Below are positions 1 to 9,457 of a stretch of 45,045 nucleotides of DNA, piece after piece. Position 1 is the first letter of the stretch, and every line of letters starts with the position of its first letter. Both the position numbers and the translations under genes were made by a program. The notes beneath the pieces are model-generated. The model searched no databases. It was not told where the DNA came from and saw nothing but the letters and a program-made list of their open reading frames with translations. The stretch is from Allochromatium palmeri (lineage in GTDB: Bacteria > Pseudomonadota > Gammaproteobacteria > Chromatiales > Chromatiaceae), in the NCBI RefSeq assembly GCF_009720725.1, contig NZ_WNKT01000033.1, positions 1-45,045 on the forward strand, in the 5' to 3' direction.

Positions 1-158
1 AATAAAAGATCAGACAGAATCAATCATAAGCTGCTGATTATAATAAAAATTTACTTTACTTTAAACCCGGAAGAGCCCGTAAATTTGTCGACTGTGCTTG
101 TTCGGAATAACGCCGCTATTTTGGAAACAACATCAAGGAAACGAGCGAGCGACCGGTC
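1..158 (+). promoter_or_regulatory. AT-rich upstream region with a TATAAT hexamer
   Basis: The first ~70 bases are strikingly AT-rich against an otherwise GC-rich window and contain a perfect TATAAT at 40-45. No convincing -35 hexamer lies 17 bases upstream. The stretch sits directly ahead of the rightward CrtO-like gene, so it may be its promoter and leader. I see no gene in it. The promoter call is inference from one hexamer. Confidence 0.3.
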
Positions 159-638
159 GTGTTGAGTTTCATCGTCTTGTGCGCCGCGCTCTGGGTCAGC
201 TTTCACCTGATCGCAGGCTATGTGGCGCAGCGTCTGCCGCTGGACTGGCTGGCAGACCTGCCGATCATCGGCGCCAGCTATGGTTGGGAGCGCGGCGGGC
301 GCTGCTATGAGTGGCTGGGCATCCGGGTATGGAAGGATCATTTGCCCGAAGCTGGCGGCCTGTTACGCGACGGCTTCTCCAAGCGCCAGCTCGCCTCCGC
401 TGAGCCGGACTATCTCGACCGCTTCGCGCACGAGACCAGCCGCGCCGAGTTCGGACACTGGCTGACTTGGGCGCTGGCACTGACCTTCTTCCTCTGGACG
501 CCTTGGCAGATGGGCGTGTTCATGGTCGTCTATGGCGGTCTGATCAATGTGCCCTTCATCCTGATCCAGCGCTACAACCGCGCCCGACTGCGCCGCTTCA
601 TCGCGCGCTCGGCACGTCGGTCCGCGCGCGCCGATTGA
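159..638 (+). CDS. CrtO-like glycosyl carotenoid acyltransferase family protein
   Basis: A 159-residue membrane protein that resembles staphylococcal CrtO (glycosyl-4,4'-diaponeurosporenoate acyltransferase) along its whole length. Matching landmarks are the WKDHLPE segment (about residue 58), GFSKRQL, ETSRAEFGHW (about 91-100) and the near C-terminal QRYNRARLRR. In CrtO the enzyme acylates a sugar on a carotenoid at the cytoplasmic membrane. Two or three hydrophobic segments are visible (about 1-22, 100-118, 119-137), and the tail is Arg-rich. The GTG at 159 is chosen because the frame has no better start; an AAGGA lies about 19 bases upstream, further than usual, so the start is uncertain. 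It stands alone before leuC, with no carotenoid gene nearby, so the acceptor substrate here is unknown. Confidence 0.72.
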   Translation: MLSFIVLCAALWVSFHLIAGYVAQRLPLDWLADLPIIGASYGWERGGRCYEWLGIRVWKDHLPEAGGLLRDGFSKRQLASAEPDYLDRFAHETSRAEFGHWLTWALALTFFLWTPWQMGVFMVVYGGLINVPFILIQRYNRARLRRFIARSARRSARAD

Positions 639-693
639 GTTTGACGCGCGTCGCGACTATCCTAGCGGATTCACTTTTTCTTGAGGTAGGGCC

Positions 694-2097
694 ATGGTCG
701 CCAAGACCCTCTACGACAAACTCTGGGACGAGCATGTCGTCCGTGTCGATGATACGGGCACGGCATTGCTCTACATCGATCGTCAGCTGATCCACGAAGT
801 CACCTCGCCGCAGGCGTTCGAGGGACTGCGTCTGGCCGGGCGCCAACCGTGGCGCGTCAGCGCCAACCTGGCGGTGCCGGACCACAACGTCCCCACCACC
901 GACCGCGCCGCCGGCATCGCCGATCCGGTCTCGCGCCTCCAGGTCGAGACGCTCGGCACCAACTGCCAGACCTTCGGCATCACCGAACTGAGCATGGGCG
1001 ACAAGCGTCAGGGTGTGGTGCATGTGGTCGGTCCCGAACAGGGCTTCACCCTGCCGGGCGCCACGGTCGTCTGCGGCGACTCGCACACCGCCACCCACGG
1101 CGCCTTTGGCGCGCTGGCCTTCGGCATCGGCACCTCCGAGGTCGAGCATGTGCTGGCCACCCAGACCCTGATCCAGCGTAAGTCCAAGTCGATGCTGATC
1201 AGCGTCGACGGCCGGCTCGGCGCGGGCGTCACCGCCAAGGACATCGTGCTCGCCATCATCGGCGAGATCGGCACCGCCGGCGGCACGGGCTATGTGATCG
1301 AGTTCGGTGGCGAAGCCATCCGCGCGCTGTCGATGGAAGGCCGTATGACGGTCTGCAACATGGCGATCGAGGCCGGCGCACGCGCCGGTCTGATCGGCGT
1401 CGACGAGAAGACCGTCGACTACATGCGTGGCCGTCCGCTCGCGCCCGAGGGCGAACTCTTCGAGCGCGCCGCCGCCCACTGGCGCACCCTGGTCAGCGAT
1501 GAGGGCGCGCAGTTTGATTGCGTGCTCCACATCGACGCCGCGAGCCTCAAGCCGCAGGTCACCTGGGGCACCTCGCCCGAGATGGTGCTGCCGGTCGACG
1601 GTCGCGTGCCCGATCCGGCGGCTGAGTCCGACCCGGTCAAGGCCAAGGGCATTGCCCGCGCACTGGAATACATGGGCCTGAGCGCCGGTACCCCGATCAA
1701 CGAGATCCGCCCGGACAAGGTCTTCATTGGCTCCTGCACCAACTCGCGCATCGAGGATCTGCGCGCGGCCGCCGAGATCGCCAAGGGGCGCCAGGTCGCC
1801 GACTCGATCAAGCTGGCGATGGTCGTGCCCGGTTCGGGTCTGGTCAAGGAACAGGCTGAGGCCGAGGGTCTGGACAAGATCTTCGTCGCGGCCGGGTTTG
1901 AATGGCGCGAGCCGGGCTGCTCCATGTGTCTGGCGATGAACGCTGATCGGCTGGAGCCGGGCGAGCGCTGTGCTTCGACCTCCAACCGCAACTTCGAGGG
2001 TCGGCAGGGACAGGGCGGTCGCACCCATTTGGTCAGTCCGGCCATGGCCGCCGCCGCCGCCGTGACCGGCCGTTTCGTCGACGTGAGGACGCTCTGA
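694..2097 (+). CDS. leuC: 3-isopropylmalate dehydratase large subunit
   Basis: Large subunit of isopropylmalate isomerase, which converts 2-isopropylmalate to 3-isopropylmalate in leucine synthesis together with LeuD. The 467-residue length is normal for the bacterial LeuC. The aconitase-type [4Fe-4S] ligands are visible in [13 protein letters not shown] (Cys about residue 347) and in GCSMCLAMN (two Cys near 407 and 410). The motif [19 protein letters not shown] near residue 130 is also typical. The ATG at 694 follows a GAGGTAGGG purine stretch. The stop overlaps the leuD start by one base, so the two subunits are translationally coupled. It opens the leuCDB-asd cluster found in many gammaproteobacteria. 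Confidence 0.97.
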   Translation: MVAKTLYDKLWDEHVVRVDDTGTALLYIDRQLIHEVTSPQAFEGLRLAGRQPWRVSANLAVPDHNVPTTDRAAGIADPVSRLQVETLGTNCQTFGITELSMGDKRQGVVHVVGPEQGFTLPGATVVCGDSHTATHGAFGALAFGIGTSEVEHVLATQTLIQRKSKSMLISVDGRLGAGVTAKDIVLAIIGEIGTAGGTGYVIEFGGEAIRALSMEGRMTVCNMAIEAGARAGLIGVDEKTVDYMRGRPLAPEGELFERAAAHWRTLVSDEGAQFDCVLHIDAASLKPQVTWGTSPEMVLPVDGRVPDPAAESDPVKAKGIARALEYMGLSAGTPINEIRPDKVFIGSCTNSRIEDLRAAAEIAKGRQVADSIKLAMVVPGSGLVKEQAEAEGLDKIFVAAGFEWREPGCSMCLAMNADRLEPGERCASTSNRNFEGRQGQGGRTHLVSPAMAAAAAVTGRFVDVRTL

Positions 2098-2735
2098 TGC
2101 AGGCTTTCGCGAATTTCACCGGCGTCGTCGCTCCGCTCGATCGGGCCAATATCGACACCGATGCCATCATCCCCAAGCAGTTCCTGAAGAGCATCAAGCG
2201 CAGCGGCTTCGGTCCCTATCTATTTGACGAGTGGCGCTATCTCGATCACGGCGAGCCGGACATGGACTGCACCCACCGTCCGCGCAATCCCGAGTTCGTG
2301 CTCAACGATGCGCGCTATCAGAGCGCCGAAATCCTGCTCACGCGCGAGAACTTCGGCTGCGGCTCCTCGCGCGAGCACGCGCCCTGGGCGCTGACCGACT
2401 TCGGCCTCCGCGTCATCCTGGCGCCGAGCTTCGCCGACATCTTTTTCAACAACTGCTTCAAGAACGGCCTGCTGCCGATCCGGCTCGACGCCGCCGTCAT
2501 CGACGGGCTGTTTGCCAAGGCGACGGTCGCTGAGCCGTTGCAGATTTCGGTCGATCTGCCGGCCCAGACCCTGACCCTGAGCGATGGTCAGGTCATCGCT
2601 TTCGAGGTCGACGCGGGCAGCAAGCAGCGCCTGGTCGAGGGCCTGGACGACATCGGCCTGACCCTACAGGAAGCCGACACCATCCGCGCCTACGAAGAAC
2701 GCCGCCGCGCCGAAGCGCCCTGGCTGTTCATCTGA
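2097..2735 (+). CDS. leuD: 3-isopropylmalate dehydratase small subunit
   Basis: Small (swivel domain) subunit of isopropylmalate isomerase, partner of LeuC. It has 212 residues, the usual length. Family motifs seen are [19 protein letters not shown] near the N terminus and [16 protein letters not shown] in the middle, the latter forming the substrate-binding loop. The ATG shares its A with the leuC stop codon (TGATG), so expression is coupled. leuB follows after 19 bases. Confidence 0.97.
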   Translation: MQAFANFTGVVAPLDRANIDTDAIIPKQFLKSIKRSGFGPYLFDEWRYLDHGEPDMDCTHRPRNPEFVLNDARYQSAEILLTRENFGCGSSREHAPWALTDFGLRVILAPSFADIFFNNCFKNGLLPIRLDAAVIDGLFAKATVAEPLQISVDLPAQTLTLSDGQVIAFEVDAGSKQRLVEGLDDIGLTLQEADTIRAYEERRRAEAPWLFI

Positions 2736-2754
2736 ATTCTGTCTGGAGACTCCA

Positions 2755-3828
2755 TTGAGCAAGAAGATTCTGGTTCTCGCCGGTGACGGCATCGGTCCCG
2801 AGATCGTCGCCGAGGCGGTGAAGGTGCTGAAGGCACTGCAAGCCGAAGGCGCCATCGACGTGACGCTCGAAGAGGCGCTGGTCGGCGGTGCGGCCTATGA
2901 CGCCCATGGCGATCCGCTGCCGGAGTCGACCCTGGCCGCCGCCAAGGCCGCCGATGCGGTGTTGCTCGGCGCGGTCGGTGGTCCGAAGTGGGAACCGCTG
3001 CACATCTCCAAGCGTCCTGAGAAGGGGCTGCTGGGTCTGCGCGCTGGACTGGGGCTGTTTGCCAACCTGCGCCCGGCCGTGCTCTATCCGCAACTGGCCG
3101 AGGCCTCGACGCTCAAGCCCGAGATCGTCTCCGGGCTGGACATCATGATCGTGCGTGAACTCACGGGCGACATCTATTTCGGCCAGCCGCGCGGCGTCGA
3201 GACCCTGCCCTCCGGCGAGCGGCGCGGCATCAACACCATGGTCTACACCGAATCCGAGGTCGAGCGCATCTGTCGCGTCGCCTTCGACATCGCCATGAAG
3301 CGCGGCAAGAAGGTCTGCTCGGTCGACAAGGCCAACGTGCTCGAATGCACCGAGATGTGGCGCGAGGTCGCGACCAAGACCGCCGCTGACTATCCTGAGA
3401 TCGAGCTCAGCCATATGTACGTCGACAACGCCGCCATGCAGCTCGTGCGTGCGCCCAAGCAGTTCGATGTCATGGTCACCGGCAACATCTTCGGCGATAT
3501 CCTCTCCGACTGCGCCGCCATGCTCACCGGCTCCATCGGCATGCTGCCCTCGGCCTCGCTCAATGAGCACGGCCAGGGCATGTACGAACCGATCCACGGC
3601 TCGGCCCCCGACATCGCCGGCAAGGGCGTCGCCAATCCGCTCGCCACCATCCTCTCGGTGGCCATGATGCTGCGCTACTCGCTCGGCGCGCCCGAGGCGG
3701 CTGAGCGCATCGACGCCGCCGTCTCCAAGGTGCTCGATCAGGGTCTGCGCACCGCCGACATCCTGTCTGAAGGCAAGCGTCAGGTCGGCACGGCCGAAAT
3801 GGGCGACGCTGTGGTGGCCGCGCTATGA
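2755..3828 (+). CDS. leuB: 3-isopropylmalate dehydrogenase
   Basis: NAD-dependent oxidative decarboxylation of 3-isopropylmalate to 2-oxoisocaproate, the third leucine-specific step. The protein has 357 residues. The isocitrate/isopropylmalate dehydrogenase signature begins [19 protein letters not shown] (about 244-262). The substrate loop [13 protein letters not shown] and an N-terminal AGDGIGPEI are also present. Translation most likely starts at the TTG at 2755: GGAGA lies six bases upstream and the resulting [12 protein letters not shown] matches the family start. It overlaps asd by four bases (ATGA), so leuCDB and asd form one transcription unit. Confidence 0.97.
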   Translation: MSKKILVLAGDGIGPEIVAEAVKVLKALQAEGAIDVTLEEALVGGAAYDAHGDPLPESTLAAAKAADAVLLGAVGGPKWEPLHISKRPEKGLLGLRAGLGLFANLRPAVLYPQLAEASTLKPEIVSGLDIMIVRELTGDIYFGQPRGVETLPSGERRGINTMVYTESEVERICRVAFDIAMKRGKKVCSVDKANVLECTEMWREVATKTAADYPEIELSHMYVDNAAMQLVRAPKQFDVMVTGNIFGDILSDCAAMLTGSIGMLPSASLNEHGQGMYEPIHGSAPDIAGKGVANPLATILSVAMMLRYSLGAPEAAERIDAAVSKVLDQGLRTADILSEGKRQVGTAEMGDAVVAAL

Positions 3829-4940
3829 AGCGGGTTGGTTTCGTCGGTTGGCGCGGCATGGTAGGCTCGGTCCTGATGGAGCGGATGCGCGCCGAGCATG
3901 ACTTCGCGCGGATCGCGGAACCGGTCTTCTTCACCACCTCGCAGGTCGGTCAGCTGGGGCCGGATGTCGGCCGGGGCGCTTCGCCGCTGCTCGACGCCGA
4001 GTCGCTGGATGCGCTGCGCGAGATGGATGTCATCGTTACCTGTCAGGGCGGCGACTACACCAAATCGATTCATCCGCGCCTGCGTGCAAGCGGTTGGAAC
4101 GGCTACTGGATCGATGCCGCCTCGGCGCTGCGCATGGAACCGGACGCGACCATCGTCCTCGATCCGGTCAATCGCGCCGTGATCGACGCCGCCCTGGACG
4201 CCGGCCAGCGCGACTTCATCGGCGGCAACTGCACCGTGAGCCTGATGTTGATGGCCATCGGCGGATTGTTCCGCGCGGGTCTGGTCGAATGGGTCAGCGC
4301 CATGACCTACCAGGCTGCCTCCGGCGCGGGCGCCAAGAACATGCGCGAGCTGCTGGCCCAGATGGGCGCGCTGCACGGTTCGGTCGAGCCGCTGCTGGCC
4401 GATCCGGCCTCGGCGATCCTGGACATCGACCGGCGTGTAACCGAGACGTTACGCCGCCCTGGATTTCCCACCGAAAGCTTCGGTGTGCCGCTGGCCGGCA
4501 GTCTCATTCCCTGGATCGATACTCAGCTCGACAACGGTCAGAGTCGCGAAGAGTGGAAAGGACAGGCTGAGACGAATAGAATCCTTGGCCTGACCGACCA
4601 ACCCATTCCGGTCGATGGACTCTGTGTGCGTGTTGGCGCCATGCGCTGCCACAGCCAGGGGTTGACTATCAAGCTCAACCGCGACGTCGCCCTGAGTGAG
4701 GTCGAGTCGCTGATCGCCAGCGCCAACGACTGGGTGCGCGTGGTGCCGAACGATCGCGACGTGACGGTTCGTGAGCTGTCGCCTGCGGCCGTGACCGGAT
4801 CGCTCCAAGTGCCGGTTGGGCGCCTGAGAACGATGAATCTAGGGAGTCGCTATCTGTCGGCCTTCACCGTCGGCGATCAGCTACTCTGGGGCGCGGCTGA
4901 GCCATTACGGCGCATGCTGACGATCCTGCTGAATCGCTGA
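3825..4940 (+). CDS. asd: Aspartate-semialdehyde dehydrogenase
   Basis: Reduces aspartyl phosphate to aspartate semialdehyde with NADPH, the branch point to lysine/diaminopimelate, threonine and methionine. The N terminus [20 protein letters not shown] is the nucleotide-binding start of the gammaproteobacterial type. The catalytic Cys is in [15 protein letters not shown] (about residue 135). At 371 residues it is full length. It overlaps leuB by four bases and is followed after 62 bases by fimV. The same leuB-asd-fimV-truA order is known from pseudomonads. Confidence 0.97.
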   Translation: MKRVGFVGWRGMVGSVLMERMRAEHDFARIAEPVFFTTSQVGQLGPDVGRGASPLLDAESLDALREMDVIVTCQGGDYTKSIHPRLRASGWNGYWIDAASALRMEPDATIVLDPVNRAVIDAALDAGQRDFIGGNCTVSLMLMAIGGLFRAGLVEWVSAMTYQAASGAGAKNMRELLAQMGALHGSVEPLLADPASAILDIDRRVTETLRRPGFPTESFGVPLAGSLIPWIDTQLDNGQSREEWKGQAETNRILGLTDQPIPVDGLCVRVGAMRCHSQGLTIKLNRDVALSEVESLIASANDWVRVVPNDRDVTVRELSPAAVTGSLQVPVGRLRTMNLGSRYLSAFTVGDQLLWGAAEPLRRMLTILLNR

Positions 4941-5002
4941 TCCAGGAGATCAGCTACAGTTCGTGTGGATGTATTTCGCTGCCTGGCGCACGAGGGGGGA
5001 GG

Positions 5003-7975
5003 ATGACTCGTAAGCTGATGTTGGCGTCCGCCATCGCTACGGCCCTGGTCGGGCCTCCAGCCCTCGCGTTGGAACTGGGCGCATTGCGCACCGAATCCGC
5101 TTTGAACCAGCCCTTTTCGGGCGAAATCGAGCTCGGTGACATCGGGCCGGACGAACTCGATGCGGTGCGCATCTCCATCGCCCCGTCCGAGGCATTCGAC
5201 AAAGCGGGCATCGAGCGCTACTACTATCTGACCCAGCTCAGCTTCACACCTGAGGTGGCGGCCGATGGCCGCATCCGGGTGCGCGTCTCCAGTCGCGATC
5301 CGGTGCGCGAACCCTACATGGATTTTCTCGTTGAGGTCATCTGGCCCACGGGACGTCTGGTCAAGGGTTACACCGTGCTGCTCGACCCGCCAACTCAAAC
5401 CGCACGTCGTGCACCCAATGTCCAGACCGCGCGCGCCGCCACGGCGGCCAGCGGTCCTGGTACCGGCCAGCCGAGCACGACGACCGGCGCGGGGGCCTAT
5501 ATACCGGCCCCAGGTGAGGGCTTTCCGCTCTATATCGGCCCCGTGGGCGGCGGCGAAGGACTCTGGGCGCTGGCCCGTCGACAGGCCACCGCCGGCGCGA
5601 CCGATGCTCAGACCGCGATGGCGCTCTATCGCTCCAATCAAGGCGCCTTCGTTCGGGGCGACATCAATCGTCTGATCGCCGGCAAGACGCTGGTCATCCC
5701 CTCGCGCGCGGAGCTTTTCGCGCTCGATGCTGAGGCGGCCCGGCTTGAACTCCAGGCGGCCATGCGTGGCCGTCCGGTCCAGCGCGCACCGCTGACCAAT
5801 GTCACGCCCGAAATGCTCTCGCGTCTGCGTCTCGTGGGTACAACGCCCGGCGCTACAGGTCCGGGCGTTACCGCGCCCCCGCCCAGCACTGCGCCGAACG
5901 CCGCCGGGAGCGGCGGGCAGTCACCCGATGTGTTGATGGCCATCGAGACCAGCGAGACGGCACGCCAGGAGACAATCGAGCTACGCAATCGCATCCAGGA
6001 ACTGGAGAGCCAGCTCACTGACATTCAGTCCTTGCTGCAACTGCGCAATGCTGAACTGGCGCGTGCTCAGTCGGTCGAGGCCCAGGTGCCTGAGTCGATA
6101 CTCGACGTCGAGTCCATCGAGGAACCTGAACCGGTCGCGTCGCCGCCTGGTACCTTGACTCAGGACGCACGCGATACGCTCGAACCGGCGCCGGTTGAGA
6201 TCGACGTGCCGCCGGCCGAGGAGCCCTTCGACCTGCAATCGCTCCTGGCTGAGGAATCAGCGGACGCGGCTGAATCCGGACTTTCTACCGAGCCGCTGGA
6301 GACCGAACTAGAGGCTGAGCTATCGGAATCCGGGGTTGGTTTAGTGCCAGTTCCGGTTCCAATGCCCGCTTCAGCCGAGTCGGAGACTCCGGCGACAGCG
6401 TCCGAAACGCCAGCCTCTCAAGCCTCCTCCGAGCCGATCGCCGAGCCGACGCCGAAGCCCGACTCAACCCCGGCGGCCACGGCTGCGGAGTCAACGCCGC
6501 CGCCCGCGATCGAGTCATCGTCGACCTGGCATTCGCTGTTGTTGCCCCTGGCTGGACTGGCAGGCGTGACCGCCCTGGGTATCCTGCTGTTTTCCGTATT
6601 GACGGCGCGCCGTCGCCGACAGGAACTGGCCGAAAGCGAAGACGAAATCGATTCAGACTCCGAACTCGTGCTCGATCCGTTTGCGCCGCCACCCGAACCA
6701 GAGACGCCATCGAAGGCGGCCGCCACTTCAGCGCCTGACGCCGTGGTACTCGACAAGAAGGTCGCCGACGCGCAAACCGCCGAACCCTCATCACGGCTCG
6801 TTGAGGTGCCGGATGTCCCGGATCTCGATAAGGCGAGCGAAGAGGTCATGTCGAGTCTCACCGACTTCGATGCCGAGACCGACGAAGCCGACATCCTCTC
6901 CGAAGCCGACATCTATATTGCCTATGGCCGCTTTCAGGAAGCGCGCCATCTGCTCGACAAGGAACTCAGACGCTACCCGCAACGGCTCGATATCAAATAC
7001 AAGCTGGCCGAGGCGCTTGCGGCCTCGGGCGAGGCCGGAGCGTTACGAGACCTGCTCGACGAAATCCGTTCCTCGGGTGGCGATACCCAGGATCCGGTTC
7101 AATGGGCGCAGATGCAGCAGCGTCTAGATGAACTCGCACCCGAGGCGCCGCTGTCTCCGGCGACGCCATCGCTCACACCCTCGGCGGTGGCTGCCGCCAG
7201 CGCCGGTCTGGCAGACGCGCGGGCGGATGACACACTCGAATCCGCTGTGTTACCCGACGTGGGATCGGTCGCGACCTCTGGTCCGGAATCCGAGGACGAT
7301 CTGTTGCTCGATCTGAGCAGCGATTCCTCGTCGCCGGAGTCCGATGTATTCAAAAACGCCGATGCACTCGATGAAGCGTTGGCGCTGGATCTCGATGTCG
7401 AACCGCCGGCGCCGAACCTCGATGAGGTCGTACAGGCGATCGAGCAAGACATCGACTCGATCCTCCCGGCGAGCGAGGCGTCCGATGGATTGGATCTGGA
7501 TCTGGACATCCTGGGTTCGCCACCTCCGCCAACACAGGCTCCAGGCAAGACCGCGCCGGCGGCGGCCGATGAGATCGGACTCGATCTGGACCTGGAGGTG
7601 CCGTCGCTCGATGATACGGACCTCGGCGAGATCGACCTGACGATCGATGGCTTGCAGGGTGCGGAAGAACCTCAAGCGGCGCCCAAGTCTCCAAGCCTGG
7701 ACGACGCGCTGAAGGATACGGCCGAGGAAAGCCTTGAGGCATTGGATTCCGACCTGTCGCCTGAGCAAGAGAGCGTGCCCTCGGATCTGCTCTCATCGCA
7801 GTGGCAGGTCGATTCCAGCATCTGGGATGAGACCGCGACCAAGCTCGATCTGGCGCGCGCCTATGTCGAGATGGACGACAAGGAGGCCGCGCGCGAAATC
7901 CTGGAAGAGGTCATGGCCGAGGGGCGCGACGAGCAGCGCAACGAGGCGCGTACCATGCTGGAGCGACTGGGTTGA
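5003..7975 (+). CDS. fimV: FimV/HubP-family polar motility hub protein
   Basis: A 990-residue inner-membrane organiser related to FimV and HubP, which act in type IV pilus function and polar localisation. Seen in order: a signal peptide with likely cleavage after PPALA (residue ~22); the FimV N-terminal domain with the LNQPFSGEIEL signature; a LysM-like peptidoglycan-binding region (~173-239); a coiled coil (~316-357); a Pro/Glu-rich linker; one membrane segment (~510-535) followed by RRRR; an acidic cytoplasmic part with TPR-like helices (~631-690); several DLDLD stretches; and the conserved FimV C-terminal helix pair (~933-990, ATKLDLARAYVEMDDKEAA). GAGGGGGGAGG lies just upstream of the ATG. 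The order asd-fimV-truA supports the call. Whether it serves pili or another polar system cannot be told here. Confidence 0.93.
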   Translation: MTRKLMLASAIATALVGPPALALELGALRTESALNQPFSGEIELGDIGPDELDAVRISIAPSEAFDKAGIERYYYLTQLSFTPEVAADGRIRVRVSSRDPVREPYMDFLVEVIWPTGRLVKGYTVLLDPPTQTARRAPNVQTARAATAASGPGTGQPSTTTGAGAYIPAPGEGFPLYIGPVGGGEGLWALARRQATAGATDAQTAMALYRSNQGAFVRGDINRLIAGKTLVIPSRAELFALDAEAARLELQAAMRGRPVQRAPLTNVTPEMLSRLRLVGTTPGATGPGVTAPPPSTAPNAAGSGGQSPDVLMAIETSETARQETIELRNRIQELESQLTDIQSLLQLRNAELARAQSVEAQVPESILDVESIEEPEPVASPPGTLTQDARDTLEPAPVEIDVPPAEEPFDLQSLLAEESADAAESGLSTEPLETELEAELSESGVGLVPVPVPMPASAESETPATASETPASQASSEPIAEPTPKPDSTPAATAAESTPPPAIESSSTWHSLLLPLAGLAGVTALGILLFSVLTARRRRQELAESEDEIDSDSELVLDPFAPPPEPETPSKAAATSAPDAVVLDKKVADAQTAEPSSRLVEVPDVPDLDKASEEVMSSLTDFDAETDEADILSEADIYIAYGRFQEARHLLDKELRRYPQRLDIKYKLAEALAASGEAGALRDLLDEIRSSGGDTQDPVQWAQMQQRLDELAPEAPLSPATPSLTPSAVAAASAGLADARADDTLESAVLPDVGSVATSGPESEDDLLLDLSSDSSSPESDVFKNADALDEALALDLDVEPPAPNLDEVVQAIEQDIDSILPASEASDGLDLDLDILGSPPPPTQAPGKTAPAAADEIGLDLDLEVPSLDDTDLGEIDLTIDGLQGAEEPQAAPKSPSLDDALKDTAEESLEALDSDLSPEQESVPSDLLSSQWQVDSSIWDETATKLDLARAYVEMDDKEAAREILEEVMAEGRDEQRNEARTMLERLG

Positions 7976-7982
7976 GAACGCC

Positions 7983-8786
7983 TTGAGACCGGGTCGTATC
8001 GCCCTGGGTGTCGAGTACGACGGCACCCGGTTCCATGGCTGGCAGACGCAATCCGGGGTCCGGACCGTGCAGTCCGACCTGGAGGCGGCCGTGTCGCGTG
8101 TCGCGAATCATCCCGTCATCGTTCACTGTGCCGGACGCACCGATGCCGGCGTGCATGCGCTCGAACAGGTGGTGCATTTCGAGACCACGGCCACGCGCAG
8201 CGAGCGGTCCTGGGTGCTGGGCGCCAATGTCAATCTGCCACCCGATGTCGGTGTGCGCTGGGCGCATCCGGTCGACGACAGCTTTCATGCCCGTTTCAGC
8301 GCTCAGGCGCGACACTATCGCTACCAGATTCTGGCACGGCGCACCCGCTCGCCACTCCAACGCGATCGCGCGGTCTGGGTGCATGAGGCGTTGGATGTCG
8401 AGCAGATGCGCGCGGCGGCGGTTGCGCTCGTCGGCGAGCATGATTTTTCGAGCTTCCGCGCCGTGGCCTGTCAGGCTAAGAGTCCGGTGCGGCGCGTGCT
8501 ATATCTGGATCTCAGCGAGCGTGACGGACTGATCACACTGTCGATCGGTGCCAATGGCTTTCTGCATCACATGGTGCGCAACATCGCCGGGGTGCTGATG
8601 GCCATCGGGCGCGGCGAGGCGTCGGTGGACTGGACGCGCGAACTGCTGGAGGTCTGCGACCGGCGGCTCGGCGGCGTGACGGCACAGCCGCAGGGACTCT
8701 ATTTCGTCAGGGCCGACTATCCGCCCGAGTTCGGTCTGCCACAGTGCGAACGCACCGATCCGCTCCAGCGTTTGCGAGATCATTGA
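7983..8786 (+). CDS. truA: tRNA pseudouridine(38-40) synthase
   Basis: Converts uridine to pseudouridine at positions 38-40 of the tRNA anticodon arm. The catalytic Asp lies in CAGRTDAGVHALEQVVHFE. Further family marks are VEYDGTRFHGWQTQ at the N terminus and FLHHMVRNIAGVLMAIG near residue 200. I start it at the TTG at 7983, seven bases after the fimV stop. That gives MRPGRIALGVEYDG and 267 residues, the normal TruA size. The frame is open further upstream inside fimV, but that part does not resemble TruA. No strong ribosome site is seen, so coupling to fimV termination is likely. Confidence 0.95.
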   Translation: MRPGRIALGVEYDGTRFHGWQTQSGVRTVQSDLEAAVSRVANHPVIVHCAGRTDAGVHALEQVVHFETTATRSERSWVLGANVNLPPDVGVRWAHPVDDSFHARFSAQARHYRYQILARRTRSPLQRDRAVWVHEALDVEQMRAAAVALVGEHDFSSFRAVACQAKSPVRRVLYLDLSERDGLITLSIGANGFLHHMVRNIAGVLMAIGRGEASVDWTRELLEVCDRRLGGVTAQPQGLYFVRADYPPEFGLPQCERTDPLQRLRDH

Positions 8787-8797
8787 GCCGAGGCCGC

Positions 8798-9457
8798 GTG
8801 AAGAGTCATCACATCATACGAACCCGGGTCAAGATCTGCGGTCTGACGCGCGAATCGGACATTGCAGCGGCTGTGACATCCGGGGCCGATGCGGTTGGCT
8901 TCGTCTTCCATCCAGCCAGCCCACGCGCCGTCACGCCTGAGCAGGCCGCTGAACTGTGCCGGGCACTGCCGCCGTTCGTCACCGCCGTCGGGCTGTTCGT
9001 CGATGCAGCGGCTGAAACCATCGAAGCGACCCTGGACCAGGTGCCGCTGGATCTGCTCCAGTTCCACGGCGACGAGTCGCCCGAGTTCTGCGCCCGTTTC
9101 GGGCGGCGCTGGATCAAGGCTCTGCGGATGCGTCCGGGGGTCGATCTCGCGGCCGAGCGCGAACGCTTCGCCGGAGCCGATGGTCTGCTGCTCGATGCCT
9201 ATGAACCGGGACGCGCCGGCGGCACCGGCCAGTGTTTCGACTGGGACCGTATCCCGCCGGAGATGGCACCCGAGATCCTGCTCGCCGGTGGACTCACGCC
9301 CGCGAATGTGGCTGAAGCCATCGAACGGGTGCGACCCTATGGGGTCGATGTCAGCGGCGGCGTCGAAGCCGCCAAGGGTGTCAAGAGCCCAGAACTGATT
9401 TTCGCGTTTATGCAAGGGGTAAGACATGGCGATCAACGCCGACACACGCCAGGCTGA
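8798..9457 (+). CDS. trpF: Phosphoribosylanthranilate isomerase
   Basis: Isomerises N-(5-phosphoribosyl)anthranilate in tryptophan synthesis. The (beta/alpha)8 landmarks are [11 protein letters not shown] at the N terminus, the [14 protein letters not shown] segment, and [12 protein letters not shown] followed by [10 protein letters not shown] near the C terminus. The GTG at 8798, just after a GAGG, is chosen because it leaves a normal 219-residue protein; the open frame upstream lies within truA. The last 32 bases overlap trpB, so the final residues (after FMQGV) are encoded by sequence that also carries the trpB ribosome site and start. Confidence 0.95.
   Translation: MKSHHIIRTRVKICGLTRESDIAAAVTSGADAVGFVFHPASPRAVTPEQAAELCRALPPFVTAVGLFVDAAAETIEATLDQVPLDLLQFHGDESPEFCARFGRRWIKALRMRPGVDLAAERERFAGADGLLLDAYEPGRAGGTGQCFDWDRIPPEMAPEILLAGGLTPANVAEAIERVRPYGVDVSGGVEAAKGVKSPELIFAFMQGVRHGDQRRHTPG

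Noticed and set aside
639-693. Sigma70 promoter ahead of leuC (TTGACG with TATCCT)
   Set aside because: The two hexamers are only 11 bases apart, too close for a normal promoter.
8744-8797. Upstream extension of trpF to an ATG inside truA
   Set aside because: The added residues (MRTHRSAPAFARSL) are truA sequence in another frame; the GTG at 8798 gives the normal TrpF length.
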